Assembly: GCA_037013685.1 (NCBI GenBank)
Contig: CM072892.1
Location: 15,939,501 to 16,003,500 of the forward strand
Source: Acridotheres tristis
Lineage: Eukaryota; Chordata; Aves; Passeriformes; Sturnidae
DNA: 64,000 bases
Direction of reading: 5' to 3'
Within the stretch, counting starts at the first letter, position 1, and each line of letters starts with the position of its first letter. This document shows, one piece after another, positions 1-14,661 of this stretch. Under the pieces are notes generated by a model, which was not told where the DNA came from, did no database searches, and worked only from the letters and a program-made list of their open reading frames with translations. Made by a program: the position numbers and the translations under genes.

Positions 1-144
1 GCTTTGTATAAGGAAACATGAATTGAGACCTCATGCTGCCATAGCAATGGAAAAGTTTCCTCTCAAGCGTTTATAGTTGGTGGTTAAGGCTTGGGTTGGA
101 GGAGTTTGGGTTCAGTTCCTGGCTTTGCCATAAAGTGTGCCATT

Positions 145-287
145 TCTGGCATCACCATCCCTGGAAATATTTAAGAAACACCTGGATGTGGCACTCAGTA
201 CCATGGGCTAGGGGACAACATAGTCAAAGGTTGGACTCAATGGTCTCAGAGATCTTTTCCAGCCCAAATTATTCTGTGATTCTGTGC
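145..287 (+). mobile_element. CR1 LINE 3' end fragment
   Basis: The segment reads like the 3' tail of an avian CR1 retrotransposon on the + strand. It has a CCCTGGAAATATTTAAGAAA block, a block resembling CTGGATGTGGCACTCAGTAC, then GGTTGGACTCAATGGTCTCA, and it ends in two copies of the short ATTCTGTG repeat typical of CR1 3' ends. It is 5'-truncated, as most CR1 copies are, and has no coding capacity. Boundaries are judged by eye. Confidence 0.85.
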
Positions 288-3200
288 TGGGTATTTTGGA
301 GCTAAAGTGAAATTGTATTCATTTTCAGGACGATACTCAGGGTAATTCATAAGGGGATGATAGGTGTGGAGGTGACTTCCAGGCATGTATCATGTAAAGA
401 TACACAGACAGGAGGAAAAGGTCCAGTTTAATAATTCTACAGCAGTGAAGCTCAAGGTAAGACGTGGTTACTTCAGTTACTTCCCCAGCTGTCCTGGTTC
501 CAGGCAGGACAGGGTTCATTTTTTGCAGTAGTCGGGAGGGGGCACAGCCAGGACCCAGAGGTTCTTCTCTACCCCCACCATGTCATTGCTGGGGATGGGC
601 AAAGGGACTGTGTCCTCCAGGAAGAAGGCGTTCCTTCCAGCTGAGAAAATTCATCCAGGGTTGTTTATTGTCACAGGCTGCAGTGAGCATTTTTGCATGT
701 GAATCACTCTCTTCTTGTAGTAATAATTGCAGCATTAATATTGTTGCTGTTATTGTTCATTTTCTTATCTCATCGCTGTTTCCAGTAAGTAGTTCTTGTC
801 TCAACCTGGGCGAGGGGGACCAGCCTGAGGGTTTTTTAGTGGGAGTACTAAATTGGAAAGCACCATTCCTAAGCCACGACATCAGTGCACTAACCTGGCT
901 GGAATTCAGTGGCCACTTTTGTCTATGTTTCTGCATAGATCAGAGAAGAGAGGAAGTCCAAGCCCTTTTCCCATATCTCCAGTTTGCTTCAGGAATATCT
1001 GTGCTGCAAAAGTTTTCAGCAGCTATTTGATCCTGGAGTTTTTCCATCATCTTCTACTTATGCTGAATTTTTTTTATGTTTTAGCAAAACTCAATATGGT
1101 TTCCTCTTGGTTATTTAATGTAATGAGACTAGACAAACCAGGTAAAATAAACACGTGGAAAATAAAACCTATATACATTAAGGTACAAGACCATATGTCA
1201 GGAGAGCAATGAAAAAAGATCATTAACATCTTGGAGTACAGACATACTTAACATAATCCTGTCCCATTGGATAAACCCACATTGGATAGCTCCAGACAAA
1301 CATAACTATAAATCTTTTCGATCCAGCTTCTGTGCTTCTGATCTGATGGCCTGATCTATTCACAATCTCAACAATCTTTGTAAGGTAATCACGAGTTGAC
1401 TATAAAATAATCACGAGTTACAAGGTACATCTGCAAACAGTCAGAGCTTCTTCCTCCCTCAGGAAACCACTGCAGCAGCAAAGAGGCTGGGCTGGGGCTG
1501 AGGAAAGGCAAGACTCATCCAGCCCCTGCAGTAGGGTCCATCAGTAGATTCATTCCTACAGAAATTTGACCATCAGTAAAGGTATCCTGTCCTGCTTGCC
1601 ATGGGGAATGAGAGTTGAAATGCTGTATTTCACAGAAGTCAATCCATTTGTGGTAGAGAAGTCAGCTTGATAGAAAAAGCTGCTGTACGTATCAATCTGT
1701 AGTAAGGTAAACTGAGCCTACTGTGGCTTGGCTTGTTCCTGCTTTCATTCCTCCCTAAGTGCAGTGTGGGAGGAGTACAGTCTGGTGGTTAAAGCACAGG
1801 CAAATGCTTCATTTATTTGTGAAACTTCTGCTCATAACAAAGAAATTAGTAGAATTGAACCAAGAAATATAACATGCAAGCCAATAATGCTCGTATGTTA
1901 TTAAGCAAACGGGCACTCTGTGCACTGGAATGAAAAATAGCAGGATCCTGAGTATCCAAAGTGTAACAGGAGGAGCAAGCCCATCATTGTGCATGTCAGC
2001 GCCTTTCAAGCTCCACTCACTGACTGTATTTATGTGTGATGATGTGAAAAGTGAAAACAGAATAAATACAACTATAGTATATCCACAACTAAACTTGAAT
2101 GAACTGCAGTCATACTGGGTAGGTAACTGGACAACAACTGGAGACAAAAACACTTAGACCCATGATTACAGTCTCTATAGACTGGTGAAGTTCTTAAAGT
2201 AGAAGTTGTTGTAGTGAATTTATTAGGTTTAAGTTAAGCTGTCTTGAACCTAACCATAAGTATCTTATGGTCGGGGAGTCAGGTACCATATTTTTCTCCT
2301 GGTAAAATACTGATACCCCAATAAGGATTTCCTAGATTTTGTGACATTCCTTGACATTTTGAGGTCAGAATAGACAGGTGGCCAGACCATCATCTTATGA
2401 TTCAAAACTGTGACCACCAGGAGTGTTTGAATTTGGTTTCAACTTTACCTTGAGCTAAACTGATTCTGTCTGTGGAAGTGTGCATCTGCCATTTGGGAGT
2501 GATTGAAAGTTTTCTAATTTCTTTTTTACAGGAGGGAAGCACAGGAGTGGCGTACTGAGGGGGACAGCTGAATGAGAATGGGTCGTGTTACAAAACATAA
2601 ATGGGTTTGTGTGCAGAGAAGGGGCATAAGCACAGAAGGGTCAGTGTCTACGTCTTGTTAGATGTGCAGGCTACGGTCCACACACAGGAAGGTTAAAATC
2701 TTTGTAGACTGCGACCTCTCTATTTACATGATGTGTTTCAATTTTCCCTCTTTCTTGGAACTGTATGATACTTTGGTATACAAAGTGGCAAGAACGAAGG
2801 AATCTCATCTCCCTTGAGATTTGTGGACTACAGAGGAAAAGAGTATGCAAGGAAAAGAAGTTCAACCTATACTCTGGTTTAAAGGCCTCAGTTATGCTTG
2901 GTCTCTGAATTGGGGGTTATTGGTCACTGGGCTCTGAGCCACACACTACACAGACTTCAGTTGTCACCCAGAGTTAGCTGGCAGGAGGTTATATCTGACT
3001 CAATTCAGAGAAACAGTAATTGTGCCCAGCCTGCCATTTCCTCTGGCATGTGCTGGCCAGGGCAGGGCTCACACCCCTGCCATTAATCTCTGAGTGATTC
3101 CTTAGACTCACTGGTAACAGTGGTTTGATATGTGGGGCATTGTTTCCACTTTGGCTTTATTAAGTCTTACTTCCAGGGATTTCAGCAGTGCCAAATCAGT

Positions 3201-4822
3201 TAAAGCCACTATGTACTGATTAGCTCTGTATGCTCTGGAGTAGATTTCATGAGCTTTCCTTTATGGAATAGCTGTCATGCAAGACAGTCCTACCAACTAG
3301 ACAATTCCAGGGCTTAAAAGAAAATCAAGTCACTTAACAATGGTGGAGAACTGACAGGTGCCATGAGTACCCTTCCCCAGCCTGTCAGCTCTTTGGCTTG
3401 TTTTTCTGTAACTTTCCTATGAGTGACACTTGCTCTACCTTCCTGTAGCATAATGTGCAGAGTTCAGTACGTGATAATCTCGCCCCACCTGGAAGGCTGA
3501 TTTATTTCAGTGCCCTTCATAGCACCAGCGCTCTACTCAGGCCCGTGTTAATTTTTGCATATATTTGCATCACCCACAATGCCTAGAGATGGCAGTGTTC
3601 TCAATGACTTAAAAGTCACTGTTTTTCTTGGCTTCTCCCTTATATTTTTTGGGTCAGTCTTGTTTCTTTTCATTTGGTTTCAGCCTGAAATTGGCCATGG
3701 TTGTATGTCACAATATAGATGTTAAGCCAAAATATATAGAAAATATTAATTCTCTTCTTTGCCAGTATAAATCAGCCAAATGGCCCATATGTTTTGCCAG
3801 ACTCTATAGAAAGTGATAATGTGCTGGCACTGTTCTTTAGTCATGTCCCTAAAACACCAAACCCATGACAGAGCTGCCATACTGAAATAGAAGAGCTGCC
3901 TGAAGTAAGATGTTGCGTGGATTTTAACCTGCTCTGACCCCTTAATCTGCCAGTTCTCTGCCTTCCATTTTACTAATTCAATGACATGAGAGAATTTTAC
4001 AAAGAAAATAAAGCTACTAGAAGATAAATGTGAGTTACAACCAGCCCAGTTCAGGGCAGTTGTTTCAACATTCTACCTCTTAGTTGGGATGTTCTGCCCA
4101 TTGAGGATGACAAGATGTGCTGAAATCCATCTTCATTTTTAACACCAGCAAAACCTTCTCTCCTTTCAACTGTAACTCATGGTTGCAGGTGCTCTGTGGT
4201 GCTCACTGCAGTGTGAGAAGGATGGTCCAGAGGACAGGCAGTAGCAGAGGTGTCAGGACACCTGAAATGCAGGCCCAGGTCCCTGAAGTTTGGTTAAGTC
4301 CCCTGCTCTCACTGACCTACATCTTCTGTGGGAGTTTAGCACATAAATGCCCACTGGTCTGGTCTGCAGCCTTTGCCACAGGCTGACAGTGCAACCTCAG
4401 ACCTCTTTGCTCAATATTGCTTTCAGAACTGACTACTTCTCTGAGGAATCTCAATATCCAAGCAATCATCTGTAAACTCTTGAGGGGTCTACGTTTTCAG
4501 GCAGAGACCTTTAGCATTTACTGAAAGTTGGGGTGTGAATGGTGTCTTCTCTTGGGCATCTGCAAGTTTGAACATATAAACTTCTAAGTCCATCTGGAAA
4601 ATTTTCTTGTTTTTTCTATGTATTAGCTCTATGTCAGAGAGCCATCGTAACATGCCACTACAGTGAGAATAAATCTATTTGTACTCATGAAGCATTCAGA
4701 TACTGAAAATAAAAGAAATGCTTCAGCTAAACAGGGAGAGTCTAGGAGGAGAGGGAGAGGAATGCACATAAACTTGCAGGGTCTGAAAGAATCCACAATC
4801 TGCTGCTTGGTCTGAGACTGTG

Positions 4823-4926
4823 GGTTTTTGGGGGGGTTTTTTTGTTTCCTTTTGCTTTTTTCCTTAAAATAATTTTAATGTCTGCTTTTTTAATAATATT
4901 TTTGAGCTTGCTTTTTTTTTTTTTTT
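4823..4926. repeat. T-rich low-complexity run
   Basis: The + strand has G/T runs followed by several T tracts, ending in an uninterrupted T run of about 16. It could be the poly(A) remnant of a minus-strand retroelement, but no recognisable element body adjoins it. Short predicted peptides here (Lys-rich on the minus strand) are products of composition. Confidence 0.7.
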
Positions 4927-7784
4927 GTACAGTAAAATTCTTGTTTTCCATTCAGCCCCCTAAGTAAATGAAGCATTAACTTGTGAGCCAGTAAATTGCT
5001 GGTTGGATCAAAGGCATTAACTGGTTTTGTGGTACAACCAGCATATCTGTAGGTAACATTGAATGGGCAGATTGCATAAACAGTGGTATGCAGAAGTCTA
5101 GGAAAGCTCAACTGTGATCAGCAAATTAAGGGACTGGAACTCAGCAGTAGGTGGAAAGGTAACCTAACACAAGGTCATCTGGTGGAAGATGATCAATAGA
5201 AGGCAGTGATATCAAGAGCAGTGTAGCATTAGGCAGTTTCTGGCAGTGTTGCTAAGACTTCTCATTCCAGAACAGAGAGCAAATAGTACTTCAGTATGTT
5301 CTGTTGAGAATGGCTCCAACTTACTGATATTAGATGTAAGTATTTTACTACCAGATATATGTAGACAAGTTTATGGAAATCTCAGTATAGAGCAGCAGCA
5401 GGCTGGGGCATTACTGAGGCTGACTTTGATCAAAAGAGTTAAGTGTACAGTAAAACCTAGGGTAAGATGACATTAGTTGGAACTGTAAATGACAGAGAAG
5501 CAGAAGTTTGTATGGTGAGTGGTACAAAAGAATGATTATTGCTTAATAGGCTATAATTTACTGAAAGGAAGGAAAAATATTTTCAGACTGAATAGTAAAG
5601 CCCTTTATGGCACTGCAGTGTATCACGTTATACAAGAACACACTAGGTATGTTGTAGTGGAGGAATAGTACAAAATGTAACAGTAGAATCATTTAAAAAC
5701 TGCCTGGAACAATTTTTAGCAAGAAAGAGTCTCACACAAGTTGGGGGTGCGATAGATATTGTCAGGTGTATGCTGTTGTACTTTTCAGCCTCTGATATAT
5801 TTCCAGTTTGCAGTGTGTACAGAGGCACAAAAGAAGACAGTATGCTTTATCTAATTCTGCAGAGAAAAGCTCATAGTATGGGTAAGAGCCTCCACCCATT
5901 TAACATTTATTGTCACCGTGGCTGAGCAACGCAAAGCTGCAATAGCTTAAACGGGTAGCCTGACATCCCCTTTCCAAAGGAGGAATCTTGGAGCAGTGCA
6001 GAGCGCGTTTGCCAGACTGCCACTCCTTAATCCTGGAGCAGGAACCAGGCCAGGGAGAGGAGATGTGATCCCAAAGCCATAGCATGCTGCTAATTTCCTG
6101 CCATTGCAAACCCTGTGGGGAATCCCAAACCCAGCATAGGCTGGAGCAGCCTTGGATCATGCTCCTGTTCTTCAGAGGTAGACTGCAGCAATATATACAA
6201 CACTCATTTCCAGCAAATCACTAAGCACTGCATCTGGAGCTTTATTTCAGAAGCAGATTGAAATTATTTTAATTAAAAGCAGGGCCGGCTTTGTCATGGA
6301 ATAGCCCAGAACTGTGCATTGACAGCAATCAGTTGATTTCATGCACTCATCCCAAAAGACTGTAGCATGCCAGCTTTAGAAAGGAGGTGCTCTTCCCCAC
6401 TAAATCAGTGCTGTTTGAAGATAGAGTTCTTTAAAACCTGTATTATGTTTCTCAGGTGGTACATTGCATTTTGGGACAAAATTTGTTCTCATTAACATTT
6501 TCAAGAGATTTAACTAGTTATAGATGAAAAGTGGTATAAGAGAATTTTACAGGATTGCACATAAAACTTCAAACACTGCCCATGAATTCAATTAAAAGAA
6601 TTTAAACGTTTATCTCCGTGTCACTCAGGCAATAAGCCCCAATATAGATCTGAGTCCAGAGAACTATGGCATAGGTGTGTCCTAGAGACTAGAGATAATA
6701 CCTCTAAAGATCATGAGCAGCTGATAATTTGCAGTACATCCATTAATGCCCCAGCGGGTCACATGCATTCTGGAGCTGGTAAGTGATGTACATCATCTAA
6801 AGATACAAAATGCTGTCATATTCTGCTCCACAAAAACTGCAAGCTAACATCTAGAAGTTTGGGACACGAAACCATTTCAGAAATATGTGATCTATCTACA
6901 TTTCATTCCCTTTGACCGGGGGAGGGACATGAAATGCTAAACTAAGCACTGTCCACAGTGTCTGCTTGGACATTATTAGAAAGACTATGAGTTGTAGAAT
7001 GCTAATCATGCCAAGAATTTGCTATGCCCGCTTCTGTCCTGGAGACTGTGCCTTCTAAAATGGAGCTGCTCCCTTGTGTGACTCAGTATGACCTGAGACC
7101 TTGTGGCAATAAGGGGCTAAAAAAGAAAAGAAAGGAAAGTACTATGGTAAAGAAAAAAAATGTAAATTAACTTTCCAGTACAGCAGGCCCACATGATGGA
7201 AAATTCACTGGGATGTGCCTTCTAGAGAGTAAAAGCAGGAGTTTGCTCCAGGAATAATCACAGAGATTAAATGTTCCTGCTGGTTAGGAACATTGACTCT
7301 TCTATTTATTTATTTACTTTTTTAAAATTACCTAAGGAGAATATGGGGCTTTTTTTCCAGGCCAGGCCACTTGGAAATTAACCATTTGGCTTGGGAATGC
7401 TCCGTGTGAACATGTGTCTTTCTGAGCTTTCATGGATAATGTGAGAGTTGGTGGGACAGCCTGTGACACTGGTTATGTGGCTAGTCTGGTCAGCTTCTAG
7501 CACCAGTTAGGAATTTCTGACTTCTGGTATAAAGAAGGTAGGCTTACCTTGAAGGTCTGGGGACAAAAGTATGCAGTTCTGTATGTGTGAGTAGTGCAGT
7601 CTGGTTCAGTGTTCAGCATACAATGAAATAGTTCACTGACCTCAACACTTACTACTAAATTAAGCAGATTCACATTTTAAGTATTTTTCTCTCAACTACT
7701 TCCAGGGAAGAATTCAAAGTGCAGTCGATTTCTGTTGCCTTCACAGGCACCCAATTCCCCCAATCATTCTGATTTCCTGGCATA

Positions 7785-8280
7785 AAAAAGATCTGGGAAC
7801 ACTGAAGGATGTGCAGCAAAGGACTACTGTGGTGGTTAGAGGGTGGCAGCACATGTCATACAAGGAGAGGTTGAGAGAAGTGGATTTAACCTGCCTTAAG
7901 AACATGAGGCTTATGAGGGAATTGTACTGCTTATGAGGGAACTGTACTGCTTGCTGCCTTCCACTGTCTGATGTGAGTGTGTAGAGAAGATGAAGCCAGA
8001 TCCATCCCAGAGGTGCATGTGGACAAGAATGGGCAAAAGTTGCAACATAGGAAATTTTTATTAGCTATCAGGAGAAATGTTATTAGAGTGAAGGTGGTCA
8101 AACACTGGAACAGAGGTTCAAAAACTTTATAGCTAAAGGTTGTACCCTTGGAGAAATTCAAAACTCAACTGGAAAAGGCCCTGAGCAGCCTGACTGAATT
8201 GTCCCTGCTTTGAGTGGAGGCTGGGACCACATGACTTACAGAAGTCAACTTCAACATGCCTTGTCCCACAGTTCTGAAAG
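7785..8280 (+). mobile_element. Diverged CR1 LINE fragment (end of ORF2 plus 3' UTR)
   Basis: Near 7808-7890 the + strand still translates to a CR1 ORF2 carboxy-terminal pattern: VQQRTTVVVRGWQHMSYKER, then LREVDL. This matches the conserved family motif in which an RxTxxxRG core is followed by a YEERLREL-like run. Downstream, DNA similar to the CR1 3' region follows: a GGTGGTCAAACACTGGAACA block, then the GGCTGGGACCACATGACTTA region. The reading frame is broken by stops and indels, and 21 bp are tandemly duplicated at about 7910-7951. It is a dead, 5'-truncated copy with the same orientation as FBLN5. Confidence 0.8.
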
Positions 8281-9260
8281 CGCAGTGCCTGAAGTGCAGT
8301 AGCCTGTGTTTGATACCAGTTCTAGCCTTTAATGTATTGGAGGCTCCCATAAAATGAAATTATATTCTCTTTACCACTACGACTATGAGTTTTAGCACTG
8401 ATTTTAAAGGGATGTAAGGTCTTTGGATGGGGTGGGGTGCTTTTATATTTATTTTGGAGGCTCTGTGGAGCTGACCAGTTAAGTGTGACTCAAAACTCAC
8501 ATCACAACTCCAGGGTCTGCAATGAGAATTAGAAGTCCTTTTCAAGAAGGGAGACCTTCAGATCTCTGCCCATGGCAGCAACTCCTGCCAACTGCTCCAG
8601 GAGCTGTCATGACTGACTAAAGAGAGTGTTATGCTTAGCATTAAGGGCATCAGGAACCTTATCTGGGGAGAAAATTGTTCTTCATATTTCATCTGAGTTT
8701 CAAATCTGTCCATGTGTCAGCATGCTTTATGGCAATCTCAAAAACACCACAGAGCCAAGGTAATTCTTGTATAAATGTTAGGACCTTTTGGACTCTTTTA
8801 TAAGCAAAGAATGGGTAGTGGAAGAAAGCCAGTGGAGAAGAAAAATATCTGCAAATACTGGCTTCCAGACTCAGACAGCTGTGTCCTCATTACTCTTAAT
8901 AGCAAAGAGCTATGAATGTTGGGCAACATTCCCCTCTGAGTGTATACATAGCAAGCCATCTATTTATTTATTTCAGTGGTGGTGATCATTGGAAAATGCC
9001 TATAAGCCGTGCTCAAATAACTGGCTTTAACTCAGATTTGGCATTCACTGCTTGAACTACATTTTCTTGCAATGTTCCAAAAATTGCCGCCAGCCAACTG
9101 GGTTGCAAACCGTCCTGGATAAATGAAAACTGTGTGGATATGGGAGGTTTACTTTGTTCCAATTAGTGTGTGATGTGGATGTCTACTGGCAGTTTTCCTG
9201 CTCTCCTTACTTTCAGTTCATGGCTCTCTGGAAAAAGAAGTATTTCATCTCAGACAGCTT

Positions 9261-9284
9261 TCTCTCTCTCTCTCTCTCTCTCTC
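9261..9284. repeat. (TC)12 microsatellite
   Basis: Twelve uninterrupted TC dinucleotides, directly visible. Intronic, with no adjoining element. Confidence 0.95.
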
Positions 9285-12200
9285 CCCATTCCGTTACCTT
9301 TAGGGCCTAAATTAAGACAGAAAATTTCAAGATTTGTGACATTCTGATATAGCAAGATCTCAAAGGAGATGTGCTGAGCCTTTAGAGGTAGAAAGTTGTG
9401 TTTTGTTTAGCCCCTAGAACTGCCAGTTTTGAGCAGGCCCATGACAAGTTCTAGATAGTTGTAAAACTCCCAGACAGGACAAGATGTGAGGCTGAAACAG
9501 CAGCAAAGAAAATTTCTAATAAAAGTTACCTAACATTTGCAGGAATCTTGACCCCCACCTGTCAATCAATAAATCAACTGAGATAAGAGCAGATCCTCTT
9601 CCTCTGTATTGATCCTGGCATGAAACAGAGGTATTGATCTGGATGGTCTTGACTGAATTTTCTCTCCATGAAACTGAAGATTCATTTCACTGAAAAACTG
9701 AAAAAAATCTTACATTTCTGGTAATTATTTCTGCTTCACTCTATGAGCTTCCAGACACACATTCTGCAACCCAGACTCTTTTCCCTGGATTTAATGGCTA
9801 GGTTGAGGGAATAAGGTAAGAGCCTTTTGGAGAAAGTCAAAGTGCCCATTGTATATGTGTACAACTCATGCAGTTTCAAGTGACATGAGGCAATCTACAG
9901 CCATGCCACCTCCAGCTGGTGTCTCCTTGTATGCTTAAGCCAAGCAGTTTTGAATCCAGCCTGAATGTGATGCTGGTGATTACGGCTGAAGTGTTTGTGA
10001 GAGATAAGTTAGTGACAAATCCCATATTACTATTCCAGTTTCCCATGACTGAGATCCCTTGTTGCCTTTTTTCATATATATTGAAGAATTCAAGTTATCC
10101 TGTGAGAGTGACTACAGCATTCATTTTGAATTATCTCTATGAGTATGTACATATTACTCACCTAGAATCTCACTTGTATTTTCGGTTGTTTGCACAACAC
10201 ACTTGATGTTGCACATCCAAAGTGGCTGCATTTTAATGGAAGAAGCAGCCTTTCCAATAAAAGCTTCTGTTATAACCTACAGGTGGATATTTGTATCCCT
10301 TTGTTTTCACTGTGGCTTTAATTTCTGGGTCCATTTAGATAAATTTCTTCTGCCACATTAAAAGTCGGACTGTTCTCTTCTTTACTAGTTATTGTGGTTT
10401 ACTCACAGTCCCAGACCTCTCTAGCCTGCCAAAACACTTGGAAAAGGAGCTCTTAATGACTCAGTTAAAATGTACGGTCAAGAAGTTCACTTATTAGAGG
10501 AAATGTAAACTGACCACCAATTGGCTAAACCAGCTGGCTGGACTATTTGTGCTTGAGATTTCTCAAAGCTCCCCAGGGAACAAAAGTGGGAATAGCAGTT
10601 CTCTGCTTTTAGTTCTCTCATGTTCTGTACTCTAACAGAAAAGTCTTTGTAAGAAATTTTTGGAGGAGAAGCCAATAGCATTTGACCGACATGTTTAAAA
10701 GCTTTATAAATAATGCTTTAAGTGCATATATTTTTGATATATTTTTTTATTCCAGGGTCTTTTTTAACTAACCCATAGTATTGCAGAGAAAATATACAAT
10801 TCAGCCATAGAAAATTCATTTCTTCACTATTAATAGCTCTAATCCTGTAAAATTTTATAAGCCTTCTCTAGAGATTCTTACATGAGACTATTTCATATCA
10901 TGCAGCAAACTGATGATTGTAAGGATCTTTTTTCTTCTTTCTGAGTGTGCATTTCCTGGCTCTGACTGCACTTTTTTTCTTTCCATTGCAATAGAAAGTG
11001 CTACTTAGATAACCTCCCAGCAGCTGGGAGTATTCTCAATAAAACCTCACTGACTCACCTTATCCTTACCACCTGCCCAGGAGATCACAGTGTAGCATGT
11101 GATCATACAAAATAGGCAATTTTGAGAAAACACAATAACACTACATTTATTCAGCTGAAAAATATATTTCCTGATGATGAAAATAAAATCATGTTGAGCA
11201 AAAACTTCTTTGTGCCTCCTAATTCAGCAGGTTCAGTGTCATCAGTGGAATGGTAATGTGTCTACCTCACTTCAGCAGGATACCTGGGTCATTCTTGTTC
11301 TGCTGTACTGCAGCTGTTTGACACAGAATGACTGCAGCAGAGAAATAGCTGAAATTCCCAAATCACATACACTGATCATGCATTTCATAAGATGTGCAGA
11401 ACCGGAAGCAGGAAATAATGAATCAAGAGAATACAGTTATGTTCCAGTCCATGGAGTTTTCATCTTTAAGCAAAGCTCTTGGTTGAGATTAGTAACTTGT
11501 CTAATTTTTGATCCCAGAGTCAGCATATTGCCTGTGCATTTGTGCAAAATCTCTCATGGGACACCAGGAATAGTCCACACAAGTGGCTGTGATCTTGTAC
11601 CAACAGGGAGCCCTGGGAATTGTGAGAGTGAGGATCTGTGGTGACGTAGGTGATGCCAAGTGTTTGAATCACACACAGATCTGTTCTGAGCAGAGAGGGG
11701 AGAGGCTGCTGGCCCTTTAATCCCCTTACTATGCACTTCTTTGCATGGCTATCCTGTAAATCTCAGCCACAAAAGTAGGACTAGAACTGTGTTCAAAGAG
11801 CAAAGTCCTTCACAGTTTAGCTGTTGTTTTTCATCTTTGAGTAATATGAAAAGTGTGCTTGCTAAGGAAAGGCTCAGATAGCTGGCAGGAGACCTAGAAC
11901 CTGTGACACATGTTGAGCAATTTTCATACCAGGCAGAGGGAGCAGAATTACAGATTCATGCCTCACACTAATTTAGTATCCATTTCCAGACTGACCCTCT
12001 GTGTGAAAAAACCCATTTTAATCCTTGTTTAGTCATCAGCCAATAACCTAATGCATATGAGATGCAGATAGAAAATGAATTCAGCAATCAATGGCCAGTC
12101 CTCAGACAGTGACATATGCGATTAAACAGGTGTTTAGGGAGTTGATCTTGGATTGTGTCCAAGCTCAGCGGGGTCGGTTGTCCTTGGAAAAAACACTGAC

Positions 12201-14491
12201 CCCACACAGCAGCAGTCTGAATTTGGCTTCAGTCTGCACTTTAGGAATGTGGCATTGTTATTTCTTCCCTTTTCTTATCAAATGTAATTATCTTGAGAAA
12301 AAAAAAGTTTTGAGAAAACATGTGATTTCACTGAGTAAAAATCTACTACTGAGGAAATTATTTTTCAGTATCCAAATAAGGAGTGGGGGAGAAGTTTGGG
12401 GAAAGTGCTCTGTTCCAAGTAATCTTGGAACTGATACCCATGTTACTGAGCTCGGATGTTTAGTCCTGGCCTGAAATTATGCCTATAAAATACAGACATC
12501 CAATCCTTGTATTATTTTAAAATGGAGCCCTGAGGGTTATAAATGACCGAATGAGCTTTAGTGTTTGAGCAGACAGAGATTCTGGAACGAGCTCTCAGCT
12601 TTGAGCCTCTCTTCCAGAACATTGCATCTTAAGAGCTGGGTTAGCTCCTGGGGTTGTGACAGTAAAACAGTGGGACTAAAGCACAGACAGAATAAAATAA
12701 AGACATAGGGCCCCAAAATCACCCACAACTCCCTGTAAAAGGGAGAAGATTTTCCATGGCAAATATTTTCCAATCTGCAAGACCTGTGCTCTCACAACTG
12801 TCAAATTAATCTTCAGTATTACTATGTTGAACCCCATGGTGCTAGTGGCTTTCAAATAATCATGATGGCAAAAACACACTCACTTTTGTCAATGGTTGAT
12901 CAAAAGAAGGAAACACAGCCATAGCTACTACTGTGACCCACAGAAATTTGTAGCACGATTATCAGAATTCATTACTTAAGAAAGGAAGTCATGCATACTA
13001 AATATGTTCCAAAGAGAACAAAATGTAACAGTCCATCTGTGAAACAGCACACATTGCCAAAAGCATATTGTCTTGGAAATCTGCTGTCCACATTGGCTTC
13101 TGCCTTCATCACAGAGTCCAAGCAAAGTTTCACTTCTAATTGTCATAGTCTCCAAGAGCGTGGTTCTAGCTCAGAGATGATAAGCCCATATCCTTCCATG
13201 ACAGCTCTCTGCTAGTGCTATAATTCCATTGTCAGCCAGCTGGGACAGTGCTGCCATGGAGAGAGTGGAATGGTCAGAGTGCTCTGAGCACAGACCACGC
13301 CTGTGCAGGGGTAAGTGCAGTCACAGATCCCACCACTTCCAACACCGGTGGATGGACTCACAGACAATAGCCTCCCTTGTTCCTGTTGGGGCAGGTGTAA
13401 ATCATCTTCTTGGGATGGAACCTCCCTGGTAAACTTTCCACTCTGTGCATTTAGTCTGTCATGTGGTATTCAATCACATGCTCATAAGTACCAAGATTTT
13501 TTTTTCCTTTAAAAGTAGCTTTTTGTCAAGAAAACCTTTTCCTACCTCTGGACTTTGAAGGGCTCTGAAAAGTCTCTGAACTGATCAGTTGATCTTAAGG
13601 ACTTTGTTTCCTTCTGTATGCTTTAATGCATAAAGTCCCGTTTATGCACAAACCTTTTTTTTTTTTCTGAGCTGAAGAAAAGCAGTCCTTGCTTACAGTT
13701 TTTGAATCACACTTTCCAGAGGGCAGGAACTCCCATGTTTTCTGCTGGCTTCTTCCCCTGACTATCCACCTCTTAAAGTTACTTAGATTGCTGAAAAATC
13801 TACTATTTCCTGCATGAACACATCCTCTAACCTGCAGTTTAGTCCTCTTGAGGCTCTTTGATTCAACAAATTGTCTGTGGTAATAACTTGGATTCTTTTT
13901 TACTTGGTTTATCCTTCATAAAGAAGCAATCACTTTTTTATGTGTGTATACTGAAAGGAAAGTGGTTGGTGTGCCCAACATACTCAGGCTGATGACTTAA
14001 CATCTTCTAGCACAAAAATGTTATTAACATTTTCTATGTTTTCCACATATTTCTGAAGTTACTGAAAGCATTAGAGATGCAATTTCTCTCACTAAAAATC
14101 AGTTTTATTGATTAAGGTACAATTTTTTTAAAATGCATATGCATACATTTAAATATTTGCAATGGAAAAATCATTTGGAAGAACTTTGCAAATTTCTATC
14201 CCCATTTTCAGTACTTTTACTGGCCCAGTTAGATTTCCTAATGACCTAGGAAATGGAAAATGAGGTAAGGCAAACAGAAAATATCAGGTATGATGGTTAT
14301 GTATATAGATAAAAATAACTAAACGTTGAAGGGCGTTAAATTATTCAGTGAACACTTTAAGACACCGCTTTGACCACATAATCTGTATTTTTTGTGATCC
14401 AGGACACAGATCCTTACCCATCAAATGGTGTTCTAAAGCTTGTTTGAGAGAATAAATACTGTTGAGGTATAAGGCCCTAAACTACAGGAAC

Positions 14492-14661
14492 AATCTTTAA
14501 CACCCTAATTTTTTCGTAGGTAATTTCACAGCAATACTCACAGTCCTATCTGTAGGGGTAAGAAGAGGTGTGAAAGCAAGACAATTCTTTTAATTTGCCA
14601 TTCACTACATCAAGAATTCTCTTTCTGCTTCAGTAACTACTGGAAACTTTGAGGTTCCATG
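14492..14661. repeat. Diverged repeat pair, copy 1
   Basis: These 170 bp recur in the same orientation at 16782-16952, about 2.3 kb downstream, at roughly 85% identity by eye with one or two small indels. The strongest shared blocks are CTCACAGTCCTATCTGTA and TCTCTTTCTGCTTCAGTAAC, and similarity stops abruptly on both sides. I do not recognise the family. It may be two insertions of one old interspersed repeat or a local duplication. It has no ORF of note. Confidence 0.8.

Noticed and set aside
464..1030. Open frame of 188 codons on the + strand
   Set aside because: It has no recognisable domain and low-information composition, and it lies in an intron. A frame of this length can occur by chance in a 64-kb window.
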